A DNA stretch of 64,000 nt, taken from the NCBI RefSeq assembly GCF_014639795.1, contig NZ_BMGC01000005.1, forward strand, positions 62,001-126,000. The letters are read 5' to 3'. Of this stretch, positions 1 through 11,385 are shown piece by piece. How positions within the stretch are numbered: the first letter of the stretch is position 1; the number at the start of each line of letters is the position of its first letter. Both the position numbers and the translations under genes were made by a program. The stretch is from Gordonia jinhuaensis (GTDB lineage Bacteria > Actinomycetota > Actinomycetes > Mycobacteriales > Mycobacteriaceae). Under the pieces are notes generated by a model. That model was not told the origin of the DNA, did no database searches, and worked only from the letters and a program-made list of their open reading frames with translations.

Positions 1-439
1 CAAGCCCCTGCATCGCCGCGCCGAGGTTGTTGCGCACCATCGCGGCCAGGCGGGTGACCTTGCCGTCGAGCGTCAGCGGGACGCCCTCGATCTTCTCGTA
101 GTGTTCGAGTTCGACGGCGAAGAGCCGAACCATCTCGATGGCGATGCCCGCGGTCCCCGCGATGCCCGCCGCCGAGTAGTCATCGGTGACATACACCTTC
201 TTGACGTCGCGGGTGGCGATGAGATTGCCCATCGTGGCCCGGCGATCACCTGCGAGCACGACGCCACCCGGGAAGCTCACGGCGACGATCGTGGTGCCGT
301 GCGGGGCGATGTCACCACCGGTGCTCATGGCACCGGCAGCGCTGATCCTGTTGCCGGGCAACAGCTCCGGCGAGTGGACCCGCAGGTAATCGGAGAAGGA
401 TGAGATGTCGCGGCCGAGGGATTCGATCCGGTCGCTCAC
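1..439 (-). CDS. prcB: Proteasome beta subunit PrcB (partial, C-terminus beyond left edge)
   Basis: This is the catalytic beta subunit of the actinobacterial 20S proteasome, which degrades pupylated proteins in the cytosol. The first 146 codons are present and the gene runs off the left edge. The GTG start at 439 overlaps the pup stop codon (GTGA), so the two are translationally coupled. An N-terminal propeptide ends at HG|TTIV, so autocatalytic cleavage should expose Thr49 as the nucleophile. The following GDRRATMGN segment is typical of the family. The pup-prcB order matches other Mycobacteriales, where prcA comes next. Confidence 0.96.
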   Translation of the reverse strand, partial: MSDRIESLGRDISSFSDYLRVHSPELLPGNRISAAGAMSTGGDIAPHGTTIVAVSFPGGVVLAGDRRATMGNLIATRDVKKVYVTDDYSAAGIAGTAGIAIEMVRLFAVELEHYEKIEGVPLTLDGKVTRLAAMVRNNLGAAMQGL

Positions 440-627
440 TGTCCGCCTTTCTGCACGTATGCGCGCACGAAGTCCTCTGCGTTCTCCTCCAACACGTCAT
501 CGATCTCATCGAGCAGATCGTCGGTGTCGTCGGTCAGCTTTTCGCGCCGCTCCTGGCCGGCCGCCTCGGCACCGGTCTCGTTGTCGTCGTCACCGCCACC
601 TGAGCGCGTGGTCTGTTCCTGCGCCAT
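436..627 (-). CDS. pup: Prokaryotic ubiquitin-like protein Pup
   Basis: Pup is the 63-residue, disordered protein modifier attached to substrate lysines to send them to the proteasome. The protein is rich in Asp, Glu and Gln and ends in YVQKGGQ. A C-terminal Gln means Dop must deamidate it to Glu before the ligase PafA can use it. The ATG at 627 is preferred because GAGGAGG lies just upstream; an ATG seven codons earlier lacks such a site. The stop overlaps the prcB start. A small hairpin (gtccgg/ccggac, about 654-671) lies in the leader. The ligase gene pafA is not in this window. Confidence 0.97.
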   Translation of the reverse strand: MAQEQTTRSGGGDDDNETGAEAAGQERREKLTDDTDDLLDEIDDVLEENAEDFVRAYVQKGGQ

Positions 628-805
628 AGCCGCCTCCTCGAGAAGCACACGCGTCCGGTCGTTTCCGGACTCGTTCGTAAAAACACCCTACCTGTGTGCG
701 AGCCGCCGAGATGGCCAACGTGCCGAGCCGAGCCCGACTTCGACACGCCGGATCCGCGGCGTGTCCATCTCGGGTGTTTCGGTCATGCCGCGGCCCACGG
801 GGCCG

Positions 806-2305
806 TCAGTTGGTGAGTTCGTCGACCAGTTCTGCGGCCGAGTCCACCGAGTCCAGGAGCTTTCCCACATGCGACTTGCTGCCGCGCAGCGGTTCGAGGG
901 TGGGGATGCGGACCAGCGATTCACCGCCCAGATCGAAGATCACCGAGTCCCAGCTCGCCGCGGCGATGTCGGCGCCGAAGCGGCGCAGGCACTCACCGCG
1001 GAAATAGGCGCGGGTGTTGGTGGGCGGTGTGGTGATCGCCTCGGTCACCGCGGCCTCGTCGACCAGTCGCTTCATCGAACCCCGCGCCACCAGGCGGTTG
1101 TAGAGCCCCTTGTCGAGTCGTACGTCGGAATACTGCAGGTCGACCAGATGCAGGCGCGGAGCCGACCAGGCCAGACCCTCGCGGTTGCGGAAGCCCTCCA
1201 GCAGCCGCAGCTTGGCCGGCCAGTCGAGAATGTCGGCGCACTCCATCGGGTCGCGTTCGAGCTTGTCGAGCACGTCGGCCCAGGTGTCGAGGACGTCGAT
1301 GGCCCGTGCGTCATCGGGGTCGCGTTCGGCCTGCAGCGCCGCGCAGCGCTCGTGGTAGATCCGTTGCAACGCCAGACCGGTCATCTCGCGACCGTCGGCG
1401 AGTGCCACCGTGGTGGTCAGCGTGGGGTCGTGGGAGATCGTGTGGACCGCTTGCACCGGCCGGGCGAGCTCGAGGTCGGACAGATCGACGCCCCCTTCGA
1501 TCAGGTCGAGGACCAGCGAGGTGGTGCCGACCTTGAGGTAGGTGGCCGTCTCGGCGAGGTTGGCATCACCCAGGATCACGTGGAGTCGGCGATAGCGCTC
1601 GGGGTCGGCATGCGGCTCGTCGCGGGTGTTGATGATGCCGCGTTTGAGCGTGGTCTCCAGGCCGACCTCGACCTCGATGTAATCCGCACGTTGGGACAGC
1701 TGGAATCCGGGCTCGTCGCCGGACTGTCCGATACCCACCCGACCCGACCCACAGAACACCTGGCGGGAGGCGAAGAACGGGGTCAGTCCGGTGATCACCG
1801 CGGTGAACGGTGTCGAGCGCGCCATCAGGTAGTTCTCGTGGGTGCCGTACGAGGCCCCCTTGTTGTCGATGTTGTTCTTGTAGAGCTGCAGGCGCGGGGC
1901 TCCCGGCACGCTGGCGACGTGGCGTGCGGCCGCCTCCATCACCCGCTCGCCGGCCTTGTCCCAGATCACCGCGTCGAGGGGGTCGGTCACCTCGGGCGCC
2001 GAGTACTCGGGGTGGGCGTGGTCGACGTAGAGGCGCGCGCCGTTGGTGAGGATCATGTTCGCCGCACCCACCTCGTCGGCGTCGATCACCGGCGCGGGAC
2101 CCGAGCTGCGCCCCAGATCGAATCCACGCGCGTCGCGCAACGGCGACTCGACCTCGTAATCCCAGCGCGTGCGCTTGGCCCGGGGCACGCCGGCCGCCGC
2201 CGCATAGGCCAGCACGGCCTGTGTGGACGTCATGATCGGGTTGGCCGTCGGATCCCCAGGCGCAGAGATCCCGTATTCGACCTCGGTGCCGATGATTCGT
2301 TGCAT
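806..2305 (-). CDS. dop: Pup deamidase/depupylase Dop
   Basis: Dop converts the C-terminal Gln of Pup to Glu and also removes Pup from conjugates. It belongs to the glutamine-synthetase-like carboxylate-amine ligase fold shared with PafA. The 499-residue protein starts [12 protein letters not shown], with Glu8 and Glu10 in the nucleotide/metal-binding strand. The catalytic aspartate of the family corresponds to Asp95 in the YVDHAHPEY segment. Length and sequence are close to M. tuberculosis Dop. It lies directly upstream of pup-prcB. A TANNNT element six bases before the ATG suggests a leaderless transcript; the next gene, glgP, is divergent. Confidence 0.97.
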   Translation of the reverse strand: MQRIIGTEVEYGISAPGDPTANPIMTSTQAVLAYAAAAGVPRAKRTRWDYEVESPLRDARGFDLGRSSGPAPVIDADEVGAANMILTNGARLYVDHAHPEYSAPEVTDPLDAVIWDKAGERVMEAAARHVASVPGAPRLQLYKNNIDNKGASYGTHENYLMARSTPFTAVITGLTPFFASRQVFCGSGRVGIGQSGDEPGFQLSQRADYIEVEVGLETTLKRGIINTRDEPHADPERYRRLHVILGDANLAETATYLKVGTTSLVLDLIEGGVDLSDLELARPVQAVHTISHDPTLTTTVALADGREMTGLALQRIYHERCAALQAERDPDDARAIDVLDTWADVLDKLERDPMECADILDWPAKLRLLEGFRNREGLAWSAPRLHLVDLQYSDVRLDKGLYNRLVARGSMKRLVDEAAVTEAITTPPTNTRAYFRGECLRRFGADIAAASWDSVIFDLGGESLVRIPTLEPLRGSKSHVGKLLDSVDSAAELVDELTN

Positions 2306-2311
2306 GGATAA

Positions 2312-2317
2312 AGCCTA
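2312..2317 (-). promoter_or_regulatory. Predicted -10 element of leaderless dop promoter
   Basis: TAGGCT (minus strand) lies six bases before the dop ATG, and no Shine-Dalgarno sequence fits between them. This spacing places transcription start at the start codon. The -35 region is not clear. Confidence 0.45.
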
Positions 2318-2453
2318 GGCGCCCGTGGCTGCGGGGGGCGTGCACCGCCCTGTCGCCGGCGGCGACGGCCCCGCGGCGAGACCCCGACCACAGCGGGTGT
2401 GAACACTTGGTGTCGTGACCCCGCCGGGGCTCGCAGGCGCGATCGATCGGGGT

Positions 2454-2459
2454 TAGTTT
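2454..2459 (+). promoter_or_regulatory. Predicted -10 element of leaderless glgP promoter
   Basis: TAGTTT lies six bases before the glgP GTG, with no ribosome binding site. The dop and glgP promoters are divergent and share a 160-bp intergenic region. Confidence 0.45.
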
Positions 2460-2465
2460 TCATCC

Positions 2466-5081
2466 GTGAAACCTCTGAGGCAGTTCACCGTTCGCGCCAC
2501 GCTCCCCGACTCGCTGTCGGCGCTGACCACCCTTGCCAACAACCTGCGGTGGTCGTGGGACACCCCGACCCAGCGGTTGTTCGAGTCGATGGATCCGGCC
2601 GCCTGGGCGTCGTCGGGAAACGACCCGATCAGGATGCTCGGCGAGATCTCGGGATCACGCCTGGCCGAACTCGCTGCCGACGACAACTTCCGCGCGCGGC
2701 TCGACGCCTGCGCTGCCGACCTCGACGACTACCTCTCGCGCGACCAGTGGCTGCAGCACGAACAGGCCGCCGGGATGCCCGAGATCCCCGGGATCGCCTA
2801 CTTCTCGATGGAGTTCGGCATCTCCGAGGTTCTGCCCATCTACTCCGGCGGGCTGGGCATCCTCGCGGGCGATCACCTGAAATCAGCGTCGGAACTCGGC
2901 CTGCCGCTGGTCGGTGTGGGGTTGCTCTACCGCAACGGCTACTTTCACCAGTCGCTCAACGCCGACGGCTGGCAGGTGGAGCGCTACCCGACCGCCGACC
3001 CGCAGGGGCTGCCGCTGACCCAGCTCACCGAACCGTCGGGCGCCCCGGTGACCGTCACCGTCTCGATGCCCGACCACCGCACGTTGCGTGCCACCGTGTG
3101 GATCGCGCAGGTGGGCCGTATCCCGCTGCTGCTGCTGGATTCCAACCTCCCGGAGAACGACACCGAGCTGCGGACGGTCACCGACCGGCTCTACGGCGGC
3201 GACCAGGACCACCGGATCAAACAGGAGATCCTTCTCGGCGTCGGCGGCGTGCGCGCGGTCCGTCGGTTCACTGCGCTCACCGGCGCCGCAGAGCCGACGG
3301 TCTTCCACATGAACGAGGGCCACGGCGGCTTCCTGGGCATCGAGCGGATCCGCGAACTCGTGGCACGCCCCACCAACCCGCTGACCTTCGCCGAGGCAGT
3401 GACGGCGGTTCGGTCGGGCACGGTGTTCACCACCCACACCCCCGTCCCGGCCGGCATCGACCGCTTCCCCGACGATCTCGTGCGCTACTACCTCGGCGAC
3501 GACGCGGGCCGCTCGACGCTGTTCCCAGGTCTCGGGGTCGCCGACGTGGTGGATCTGGGCCGCGAACAGACCCCGGGGGTGTTCAACATGGCCCATCTGG
3601 GCCTGCGGCTGGCCCAGCGCAGCAACGGCGTATCCCAGCTGCACGGGGCGGTCAGTCGCGAGATGTTCGCCGACCTGTGGCCGGGTTTCGAGCCCGACGA
3701 GGTACCCATCGGCTCGGTGACCAACGGCGTGCACGGGCGCACCTGGATCTCGCCGGCGTGGCGGGAGGCCGCGGCTGCCGCCGGTGCCGACGTGGCGCCC
3801 GACAGCGATTCGGCGCAGATGCTGGTGTCGCTGAAGAACGTGTCCGACGACCACCTGTGGGCCACGCGCAACATGCTGCGTGCCGAGCTGGTGTCGCTGG
3901 TGCGCGACCGGGTGCGCCGATCCGGACTCGAACGCGGCTTCAGTGAAGCCGAACTGTCGTGGACCGAGGAGGTCTTCGACCCCGACATCCTGACGATCGG
4001 CTTCGCCCGTCGCGCCGCGACCTACAAGCGACTGACGCTGATGTTGCGCGATCCCGACCGGCTCAAGAAGCTGCTCCTCGACCCCGAACGACCCATTCAG
4101 CTCGTGGTGGCGGGCAAGGCGCATCCCGCCGACAACGGCGGCAAGTCGCTGATCCAGCAGATGGTCAGGTTCGCCGACGACCCGCAGTTGCGCACCCGGA
4201 TGGTTTTCCTCCCCGACTACGACATCTCGATGGCGCGGTACCTCTACCACGGGTGTGACGTATGGCTGAACAACCCGCTGCGTCCGATGGAGGCCTGCGG
4301 TACCTCGGGGATGAAGTCGGCGATCAACGGGGGACTGAACCTGTCGATCCTCGACGGCTGGTGGGATGAGATGGCCGACGGTGACGACGGCTGGGCGATC
4401 CCGACCGCCGACGGTGTGGCCGACGAGAACCGTCGCGACGACCTCGAAGCCGCTGCGCTCTACCGTCTTCTCGAGGAGTCGGTGGTCCCCGGTTTCTACG
4501 ACCGCACCGCCGGCGACCCGCCCGGACGCTGGATGGAGATGGTGCGCCACACCCTGTCGGTGCTGGGCCCCAAGATCCTGGCCACCCGCATGGTCCGCGA
4601 CTACACCGAGGCGATGTACGTCCCGGCGTCGCAGTCGTATCAGACGATCCGGGCCGACGACTACGCCGCAGCGCGCACACTCGCCGACTACACCGGACGG
4701 GTGCGCCGGGCCTGGCCGTCTGTGCGCATCGCCGAGGTCGACAGCACGGGCCTGCCCGACGTGCCGGTGATGTCGTCGAAGCTGACGCTGACCGCCCACG
4801 TGCGTCTGGGCGATCTGGCGCCCTCGGATGTGCGGGTGCAGGCGGTGCTCGGTCGCGTCGAGGACGACACGCTGTCGCCGGTGTCGACCGCCGACATGGT
4901 CGCGCTGACCGATCCGGGCGAGGCCGACGGCGCCATCGAGGGCGAGACGTTGTTCCGCGCAGTGATCGAACTGCCCACCGCGGGACGTCTGGGCTACACC
5001 GTCCGGGTGCTGCCGCACAACGACCTGCTCGCCTCCGACGCCGATCTGGGGCTGGTGCGGCTGCCTGAGGGCATGCAGTAG
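2466..5081 (+). CDS. glgP: Alpha-glucan (glycogen) phosphorylase
   Basis: This cytosolic PLP enzyme releases glucose-1-phosphate from alpha-1,4-glucan chains. The 871-residue protein has the short-form layout: an N-terminal DUF3417-type segment beginning with NNLRWSWD, then the phosphorylase fold. The PLP-binding lysine is Lys617 in the GTSGMK motif. The start is GTG at 2466, supported by a leaderless-type -10 element. The gene sits between dop and mpa, which is not the arrangement in M. tuberculosis, so it appears to have been inserted into the proteasome neighbourhood. A Nudix gene follows after 17 bp. Confidence 0.95.
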   Translation: MKPLRQFTVRATLPDSLSALTTLANNLRWSWDTPTQRLFESMDPAAWASSGNDPIRMLGEISGSRLAELAADDNFRARLDACAADLDDYLSRDQWLQHEQAAGMPEIPGIAYFSMEFGISEVLPIYSGGLGILAGDHLKSASELGLPLVGVGLLYRNGYFHQSLNADGWQVERYPTADPQGLPLTQLTEPSGAPVTVTVSMPDHRTLRATVWIAQVGRIPLLLLDSNLPENDTELRTVTDRLYGGDQDHRIKQEILLGVGGVRAVRRFTALTGAAEPTVFHMNEGHGGFLGIERIRELVARPTNPLTFAEAVTAVRSGTVFTTHTPVPAGIDRFPDDLVRYYLGDDAGRSTLFPGLGVADVVDLGREQTPGVFNMAHLGLRLAQRSNGVSQLHGAVSREMFADLWPGFEPDEVPIGSVTNGVHGRTWISPAWREAAAAAGADVAPDSDSAQMLVSLKNVSDDHLWATRNMLRAELVSLVRDRVRRSGLERGFSEAELSWTEEVFDPDILTIGFARRAATYKRLTLMLRDPDRLKKLLLDPERPIQLVVAGKAHPADNGGKSLIQQMVRFADDPQLRTRMVFLPDYDISMARYLYHGCDVWLNNPLRPMEACGTSGMKSAINGGLNLSILDGWWDEMADGDDGWAIPTADGVADENRRDDLEAAALYRLLEESVVPGFYDRTAGDPPGRWMEMVRHTLSVLGPKILATRMVRDYTEAMYVPASQSYQTIRADDYAAARTLADYTGRVRRAWPSVRIAEVDSTGLPDVPVMSSKLTLTAHVRLGDLAPSDVRVQAVLGRVEDDTLSPVSTADMVALTDPGEADGAIEGETLFRAVIELPTAGRLGYTVRVLPHNDLLASDADLGLVRLPEGMQ

Positions 5082-5085
5082 CTCG

Positions 5086-5091
5086 TAGTCT
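5086..5091 (+). promoter_or_regulatory. Predicted -10 element for the Nudix gene
   Basis: TAGTCT lies seven bases before the GTG at 5099, just after the glgP stop. It could start a leaderless transcript in addition to read-through from glgP. Confidence 0.35.
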
Positions 5092-5098
5092 GTGGTGC

Positions 5099-5761
5099 GT
5101 GCACGAGCCCTCAGACAACCCGACTGATGCCCGACCGGTCGACCCGACGGATGTCCGACCGGTCGACCCGACGGATGCTCGACCGGTCGACCCGACCGCT
5201 GCCGACCCGGTCCCCTCGACCGCCGACGAGCTGGTCGCCGTGTTCGATCCGGAGGGCCATGCGATCGGCGCGGCGCCCAGGGGTGAGGTCTACGCGCGCG
5301 GTCTCTGGCACGGCAGCGCCGGAGTGCTGGTGCGTTCGACCGATCGCACACGCGTGTACGTCCATCGTCGTACCGACACCAAGTCGGTCTTCCCCGGCGT
5401 GCACGACTGTTTGGCCGGCGGGGTGATCGACGCCGGCGAAGAACCCGCACAGACCGCGCGGCGTGAGCTTGCCGAGGAACTCGGGATCAGCAGGGTGGAC
5501 CTCACCCCGTTCGGGCAGACCCGGTGGGAGGGCCGCAGCGGTGACGCGCTGGTGCGGTGCCACCTGTTCGGCTTCGAGGCGTTCTACGACGGACCGATCC
5601 GCCACCAGCCCAGCGAGGTCGCCGACGGCTGGTGGTGGACCGAGGATGTTCTGCGCGACCACCTCGCCGACCCGTCGTGGCCCTTCGTTCCGGACAGCCG
5701 CGCCCTGCTCGACGAGTGGCGTGCTCGTCGAGCAGGGCGTGCGAGAACCACGCGGGGCTGA
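5099..5761 (+). CDS. Nudix hydrolase with repeated N-terminal extension
   Basis: This is a Nudix-superfamily pyrophosphohydrolase of 220 residues. A complete Nudix box lies at about residues 107-130, with GVIDAGE then REL, EE and GI in the required spacing, so it should bind metal and cleave a nucleoside diphosphate linked to another group. The substrate cannot be told; the layout resembles isopentenyl-diphosphate isomerase-like or YfcD-type Nudix proteins. Residues 9-32 are three copies of an eight-residue unit (D-A/V-R-P-V-D-P-T) encoded by 24-bp tandem repeats and are probably disordered. The last codons form a perfect 16-bp inverted repeat. The gene converges on mpa, with five bases between the stop codons. 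Confidence 0.9.
   Translation: MHEPSDNPTDARPVDPTDVRPVDPTDARPVDPTAADPVPSTADELVAVFDPEGHAIGAAPRGEVYARGLWHGSAGVLVRSTDRTRVYVHRRTDTKSVFPGVHDCLAGGVIDAGEEPAQTARRELAEELGISRVDLTPFGQTRWEGRSGDALVRCHLFGFEAFYDGPIRHQPSEVADGWWWTEDVLRDHLADPSWPFVPDSRALLDEWRARRAGRARTTRG
5126..5197. repeat. 24-bp tandem repeat, three copies, in Nudix 5' end
   Basis: Three 24-bp units start at 5126, 5150 and 5174. They differ at only a few positions and share the core accggtcgacccgac. They are in frame and encode the repeated N-terminal peptide of the Nudix protein. Confidence 0.9.
5701..5739. terminator. Perfect 16-bp inverted repeat inside the Nudix 3' end
   Basis: cgccctgctcgacgag (5701-5716) is followed by a 7-nt loop and its exact complement (5724-5739). 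It is coding sequence but lies 20 bp before the Nudix stop and 28 bp past the mpa stop. It could terminate transcription from both convergent genes. There is no T-tract on either side. Confidence 0.55.
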
Positions 5762-5766
5762 AACTC

Positions 5767-7572
5767 CTACAGGTACTGGCCGGTGTTGGTCTCGGTGTCG
5801 ATGGCGCGGTTGGCACCGGAGCTCTTGCCGGTGACCAGCGTGCGGATGTAGACGATCCGCTCGCCCTTCTTGCCGGAGATCCTCGCCCAGTCGTCGGGGT
5901 TGGTGGTGTTCGGCAGATCCTCGTTCTCGGCGAACTCGTCGAGAATCGAGTCGAAGAGGTGCTGCACACGCAGACCCGGTGCCCCTGTCTCGAGCTGCGA
6001 CTTGATCGCGTACTTCTTCGCGCGGTCGACCACGTTCTGGATCATCGCGCCGGAGTTGAAGTCCTTGAAGTACATGACCTCCTTGTCGCCGTTGGCGTAG
6101 GTCACCTCCAGGAACCGGTTCTCGTCGCTCTCGGCGTACATCCGCTCGACCACACGCTCGATCATCGCCGAGACGCAGGCGTCACGATTGCCGCCGAACT
6201 CGGCGATGTCGTCAGCGTGCACCGGCAGCTGGGTGGTCAGGTACTTCGAGAAGATGTCAATGGCCGATTCGGCATCGGGCCGTTCGATCTTGATCTTCAC
6301 GTCCAGACGACCGGGCCGCAGGATCGCGGGGTCGATCATGTCCTCGCGGTTGGACGCGCCGATGACGATCACGTTCTCGAGGCCCTCGACACCGTCGATC
6401 TCGCTGAGCAGCTGGGGCACGACGGTGGTCTCGACGTCCGAGGACACGCCCGAACCGCGGGTGCGGAAGATCGAGTCCATCTCGTCGAAGAAGACGATCA
6501 CCGGGGTTCCCTCGGACGCCTTCTCCCGTGCGCGCTGGAAGATCAACCGGATGTGGCGTTCGGTCTCACCGACGAACTTGTTGAGCAGCTCGGGGCCCTT
6601 GATGTTGAGGAAGTACGACTTGGCCTCATGTGCGTCGTCGCCGCGGGCCAGGGCGATCTTCTTGGCCAGTGAGTTGGCCACAGCCTTGGCGATCAGTGTC
6701 TTACCGCAACCGGGAGGGCCGTAGAGCAGCACACCCTTCGGGGGACGCAGCGCATAGTCACGGAACAGATCCTTGTGCAGGAACGGCAGTTCCACGGCGT
6801 CGCGGATCTGCTCGATCTGGCGTCCGAGGCCACCGATGTCCTCATACCCCACATCGGGCACCTCTTCGAGGACGAGATCTTCGACCTCGGCCTTGGGTAC
6901 CCGCTCGAAGGCGAAGCCGGCCTTGGTGTCGATCAGCAGCGAGTCGCCCGGACGCAGCAGACGTTTGCCGGTCTCGCCGTCGATCTCACCGGTCAGCGGC
7001 TCGGCGAGCCACACCACGCGCTCCTCGTCGGCGTGGCCGACCACCAATGCGCGTTCGCCGTCGGCGAGAACCTCACGCAGCGTGCTGATCTCACCGACCG
7101 AGTCGTAGTCACCGGCCTCGACGATCGTCAGGGCCTCGTTGAGCCGCAGCGACTGTCCGCGGCGCAGTGTCTCGACGTCGATGTTCGGCGAGCAGGTCAG
7201 GCGCATCTTGCGACCGGAGGTGAACACGTCGACGGTGCCGTCGTCGTACACCCCGAGCAATACGCCGTAGCCGCTCGGCGGCTGACCGAGGCGATCGACC
7301 TCCTCGCGCAGGGCGATCAGTTGCTGGCGCGCCTCTTTGAGGGTTTCGAGAAGTTTCGCGTTACGCGCGGTGAGGCTCTCGACACGTGACTGCAGATCGT
7401 CGTCGTCGGGGCGACCGAACGGATTCGGCGATCCGGTGTCGGGTCGCGGCCGACGGCCGGGCGAGGTGACTGCGTCTCGGGAGTCGACCCCGTCCGAGTA
7501 CGACCCGGCGGAGCGGGTCTGTGGTTCCTGGGATTCGCGGCCGTATTCATCGTGCGGACTGGACTCGGTCAT
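5767..7572 (-). CDS. mpa: Proteasome-associated AAA+ ATPase Mpa/ARC
   Basis: Mpa is the hexameric ATPase that binds Pup, unfolds pupylated proteins and feeds them into the 20S core. The 601-residue protein has a disordered N-terminus, a coiled coil at about 57-95 that binds Pup, OB-fold domains at about 100-235, and an AAA domain with Walker A GPPGCGKT at 285-292 and Walker B VIVFFDE. It ends in GQYL, the C-terminal motif that docks in the proteasome alpha ring. The ATG at 7572 is chosen because GAGAGGAG lies upstream. The leader contains an 8-bp inverted repeat (7652-7682). Confidence 0.97.
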   Translation of the reverse strand: MTESSPHDEYGRESQEPQTRSAGSYSDGVDSRDAVTSPGRRPRPDTGSPNPFGRPDDDDLQSRVESLTARNAKLLETLKEARQQLIALREEVDRLGQPPSGYGVLLGVYDDGTVDVFTSGRKMRLTCSPNIDVETLRRGQSLRLNEALTIVEAGDYDSVGEISTLREVLADGERALVVGHADEERVVWLAEPLTGEIDGETGKRLLRPGDSLLIDTKAGFAFERVPKAEVEDLVLEEVPDVGYEDIGGLGRQIEQIRDAVELPFLHKDLFRDYALRPPKGVLLYGPPGCGKTLIAKAVANSLAKKIALARGDDAHEAKSYFLNIKGPELLNKFVGETERHIRLIFQRAREKASEGTPVIVFFDEMDSIFRTRGSGVSSDVETTVVPQLLSEIDGVEGLENVIVIGASNREDMIDPAILRPGRLDVKIKIERPDAESAIDIFSKYLTTQLPVHADDIAEFGGNRDACVSAMIERVVERMYAESDENRFLEVTYANGDKEVMYFKDFNSGAMIQNVVDRAKKYAIKSQLETGAPGLRVQHLFDSILDEFAENEDLPNTTNPDDWARISGKKGERIVYIRTLVTGKSSGANRAIDTETNTGQYL

Positions 7573-7651
7573 TGCTGACTCCTCTCGCCGGCGGTCTGAC
7601 GTACGCACCGTCGCACGGCACGTATCCGCCGATGTGTCCACGCTACCGGCG

Positions 7652-7682
7652 GATCGCGAAAAGTGCTTCGTGCCTCGCGATC
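7652..7682. promoter_or_regulatory. Inverted repeat GATCGCGA-N15-TCGCGATC in the mpa leader
   Basis: A perfect 8-bp inverted repeat lies 80-110 bp upstream of the mpa start. It may be a regulator-binding site or an RNA hairpin. No matching copy was noticed upstream of dop or pup. Confidence 0.4.
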
Positions 7683-7780
7683 AAGGGTGTTGAGTGAGTG
7701 TTAATTGTGTGTCACCGAAACGGTCGCGTGCCGGCAATCTCCCGTTGACACGCAGGGCGTGTCGCGTCGGCAGGCGGAGC

Positions 7781-9532
<1,752 letters not shown>

Positions 9533-9533
<1 letters not shown>

Positions 9534-10363
9534 TGGCATCGGACGGCTACTTCGTCCCGGCCGGCCGGGACGGCGAGTTCGAACTGTTCGACCCGACCGA
9601 ACACACCCTGAGCGTGTGGAGCCCGGACATGCAGCACGGCGGACCGCCGAGCGGGCTGCTCACATGGGCGATGGAGCAGCTCGACCCGGCTGTTGACGCG
9701 ACCACGCCGAGCCACCAGATCACGCGGGTCGTGGTGGACATCCTCGGTGCGATCCCCTTGACGCAGAACCGGGTCCGCGCCTACGTCACCCGACCGGGCC
9801 GTCAGATCTCGCTGGTCGGAGCGGAACTGCAGGCGCAGGGTCCCGACGGCGACTTCCGCACGGTCGCGCGGGCCTCGGCGTGGCGGATCCGGCATGCCGA
9901 CACCGCCGCGCTGGTCGCCGACAGCCGTGCGGGTCTGGCTCCCCGGGAGGCCTCGCCGGACACGACGGGACGGCTCGGTGTGGACTGGGACCGGGTGGGG
10001 TTCATCGGAACCCTCGACATCTCGGTGGTCGAATCGCCCACCGGAGGCACACCCGCGGCGTGGTTACGTCCCCGCCTGGATCTGATCGCCGGACGTGAGA
10101 CCACCACGCTGTCGCAGATGATGGTGGCCGCCGACGTGGCCAATGGTCTGGGCACACGTCTGAATCCACGCGAGTGGACGTGGATGAACACCGATCTCGA
10201 TGTCCACCTCCGCCGGGCGCCGCATGGCGAGTGGTTGGGTATCGACGCCGAACTCTTCACCGGCACAACTGGTTTCGGCGCGACCTTTGGTGACTTCTAC
10301 GACGAGAGCGGATTCCTCGGCCGGTCGGCGCAGACAGTATTGCTCGGGCCGGTGCCGCGCTGA
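9533..10363 (+). CDS. Thioesterase-like (hot-dog fold) protein
   Basis: The 276-residue protein resembles the TesB-like acyl-CoA thioesterase superfamily, with two predicted hot-dog domains. The segment QHGGPPSGLLTWAME resembles the first conserved helix entry of that family. It probably cleaves or binds an acyl-CoA, but the substrate is unknown. The ATG overlaps the stop of the nuclease gene, so the two are translationally coupled. No signal peptide or membrane segment is seen. Confidence 0.8.
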
Positions 10364-10465
10364 GAGGGCCGGCCATGCCGGTCATCTCGCTCGCATGCGC
10401 GATCGGATCGCACTGACGATAGTATTCGGCGCGACGGTCGGCAGGACGCGAGAAGGGTGAGGTAT

Positions 10466-11254
10466 ATGGGAGTGGTTTCGGCTGGCAAGAGCTACCAGCT
10501 GGTGATGTTCGATCTCGACGACACGCTGGCCCCCTCGAAGAGTCCGATGTCTGCGGAGATGGCAGACCTGTTCCGCCGGCTGCTGCACACCTCGATGGCC
10601 GCCATCATCTCCGGCGGCAACTACCAGCAGTTCTCCGCGCAGGTCCTCGACCAGCTCGGCGAGTTCGACGATCTCTCCCGGCTGCACCTGCTGCCCACCA
10701 ACGGCACCCAGTACGTTCGTCACGGCGACGAGGGGTGGGAGGTGGTCTACGCCGAGAACCTCACCGATGACCAGAAGCAGCGCGCCATGGACGTCCTGGA
10801 GACCGGCGCCAAGGAGCTCGGACTCTGGGAGACCGAGACCTGGGGACCTGTCCTCGAGGACCGCGGCAGTCAGATCACCTTCTCGGCGCTGGGCCAGAAG
10901 GCCCCGGTGGAGGCCAAGAGCGCATGGGATCCGGACAACTCCAAGAAGGAGAAGCTGCGCGCCTACGCCGCCGAGCGGCTGCCCGACCTCGAGGTCCGCA
11001 GCGGCGGCTCGACATCGGTCGACGTCACCAAGAAGGGTGTCGACAAGGCCTACGGCACGCGCAAGCTCATGGAAATCCTCGATCTGACCACCGACGACAT
11101 CCTCTACTTCGGTGACCGCCTCGACCCCGGCGGCAACGACCACCCCGTGCTGGAACTGGGCATCGACTGCGTCGCGGTCAAGGGGTGGCAGGACACCTAC
11201 GCCCGGCTGACCGCCGTCCTCGACGAGACCGACTCGGCGCGCCCCAACCACTGA
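10466..11254 (+). CDS. HAD-superfamily phosphatase (subfamily IIB)
   Basis: This 262-residue cytosolic protein begins with the HAD catalytic motif DLDDTLA and has the phosphomannomutase/sucrose-phosphatase-like layout of subfamily IIB (later motif YFGDRLDPGGND). The substrate is probably a phosphorylated sugar. The ATG at 10466 is preferred over a GTG nine bases earlier because agaagggtgagg gives a better ribosome binding site. The stop codon is the first of six degenerate 14-15 bp tandem units that fill the space to hisG. Confidence 0.85.
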   Translation: MGVVSAGKSYQLVMFDLDDTLAPSKSPMSAEMADLFRRLLHTSMAAIISGGNYQQFSAQVLDQLGEFDDLSRLHLLPTNGTQYVRHGDEGWEVVYAENLTDDQKQRAMDVLETGAKELGLWETETWGPVLEDRGSQITFSALGQKAPVEAKSAWDPDNSKKEKLRAYAAERLPDLEVRSGGSTSVDVTKKGVDKAYGTRKLMEILDLTTDDILYFGDRLDPGGNDHPVLELGIDCVAVKGWQDTYARLTAVLDETDSARPNH

Positions 11255-11325
11255 CGCACCGACCACTGAAGACCGAGCGCTGAAGACCGAGCACTGGGCA
11301 CCGACCGCTCAGCACCGGGCGCCGA
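11249..11325. repeat. Degenerate 14-15 bp tandem repeat, six copies, starting at the HAD stop codon
   Basis: Units begin at 11249, 11264, 11278, 11292, 11306 and 11320. The first four share cactga/cgctga followed by agaccgag or gcaccgac. The HAD stop TGA (11252-11254) lies in the first unit, so later units repeat the gene end. Confidence 0.75.
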
Positions 11326-11355
11326 CCGATGAACACCGCGCCCACCGGTCGGCGC
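11319..11355. terminator. Inverted repeat between convergent HAD and hisG genes
   Basis: gcgccgaccg (11319-11328) pairs perfectly with cggtcggcgc (11346-11355) across a 17-nt loop. It lies between two convergent genes and may act as a bidirectional terminator. No T-tract is present. Confidence 0.4.
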
Positions 11356-11357
11356 GC

Positions 11358-11385
11358 GTCAGAAGCGGGTCGAAGTCAGAAGCGG
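11358..11385. repeat. 11-bp repeat, two copies 17 bp apart, at hisG stop codon
   Basis: gtcagaagcgg occurs at 11358-11368 and 11375-11385. The second copy contains the hisG stop codon (11376-11378); the first lies just downstream of the gene. Confidence 0.75.

Noticed and set aside
524-2311. Long plus-strand open frame opposite dop
   Set aside because: It is the antisense shadow of a clear dop gene; the translation is Arg/Gly/Val-rich with no domain. Similar long frames opposite glgP (2883-5450), metH (14033-16150) and acnA (52243-53607) were dropped for the same reason.
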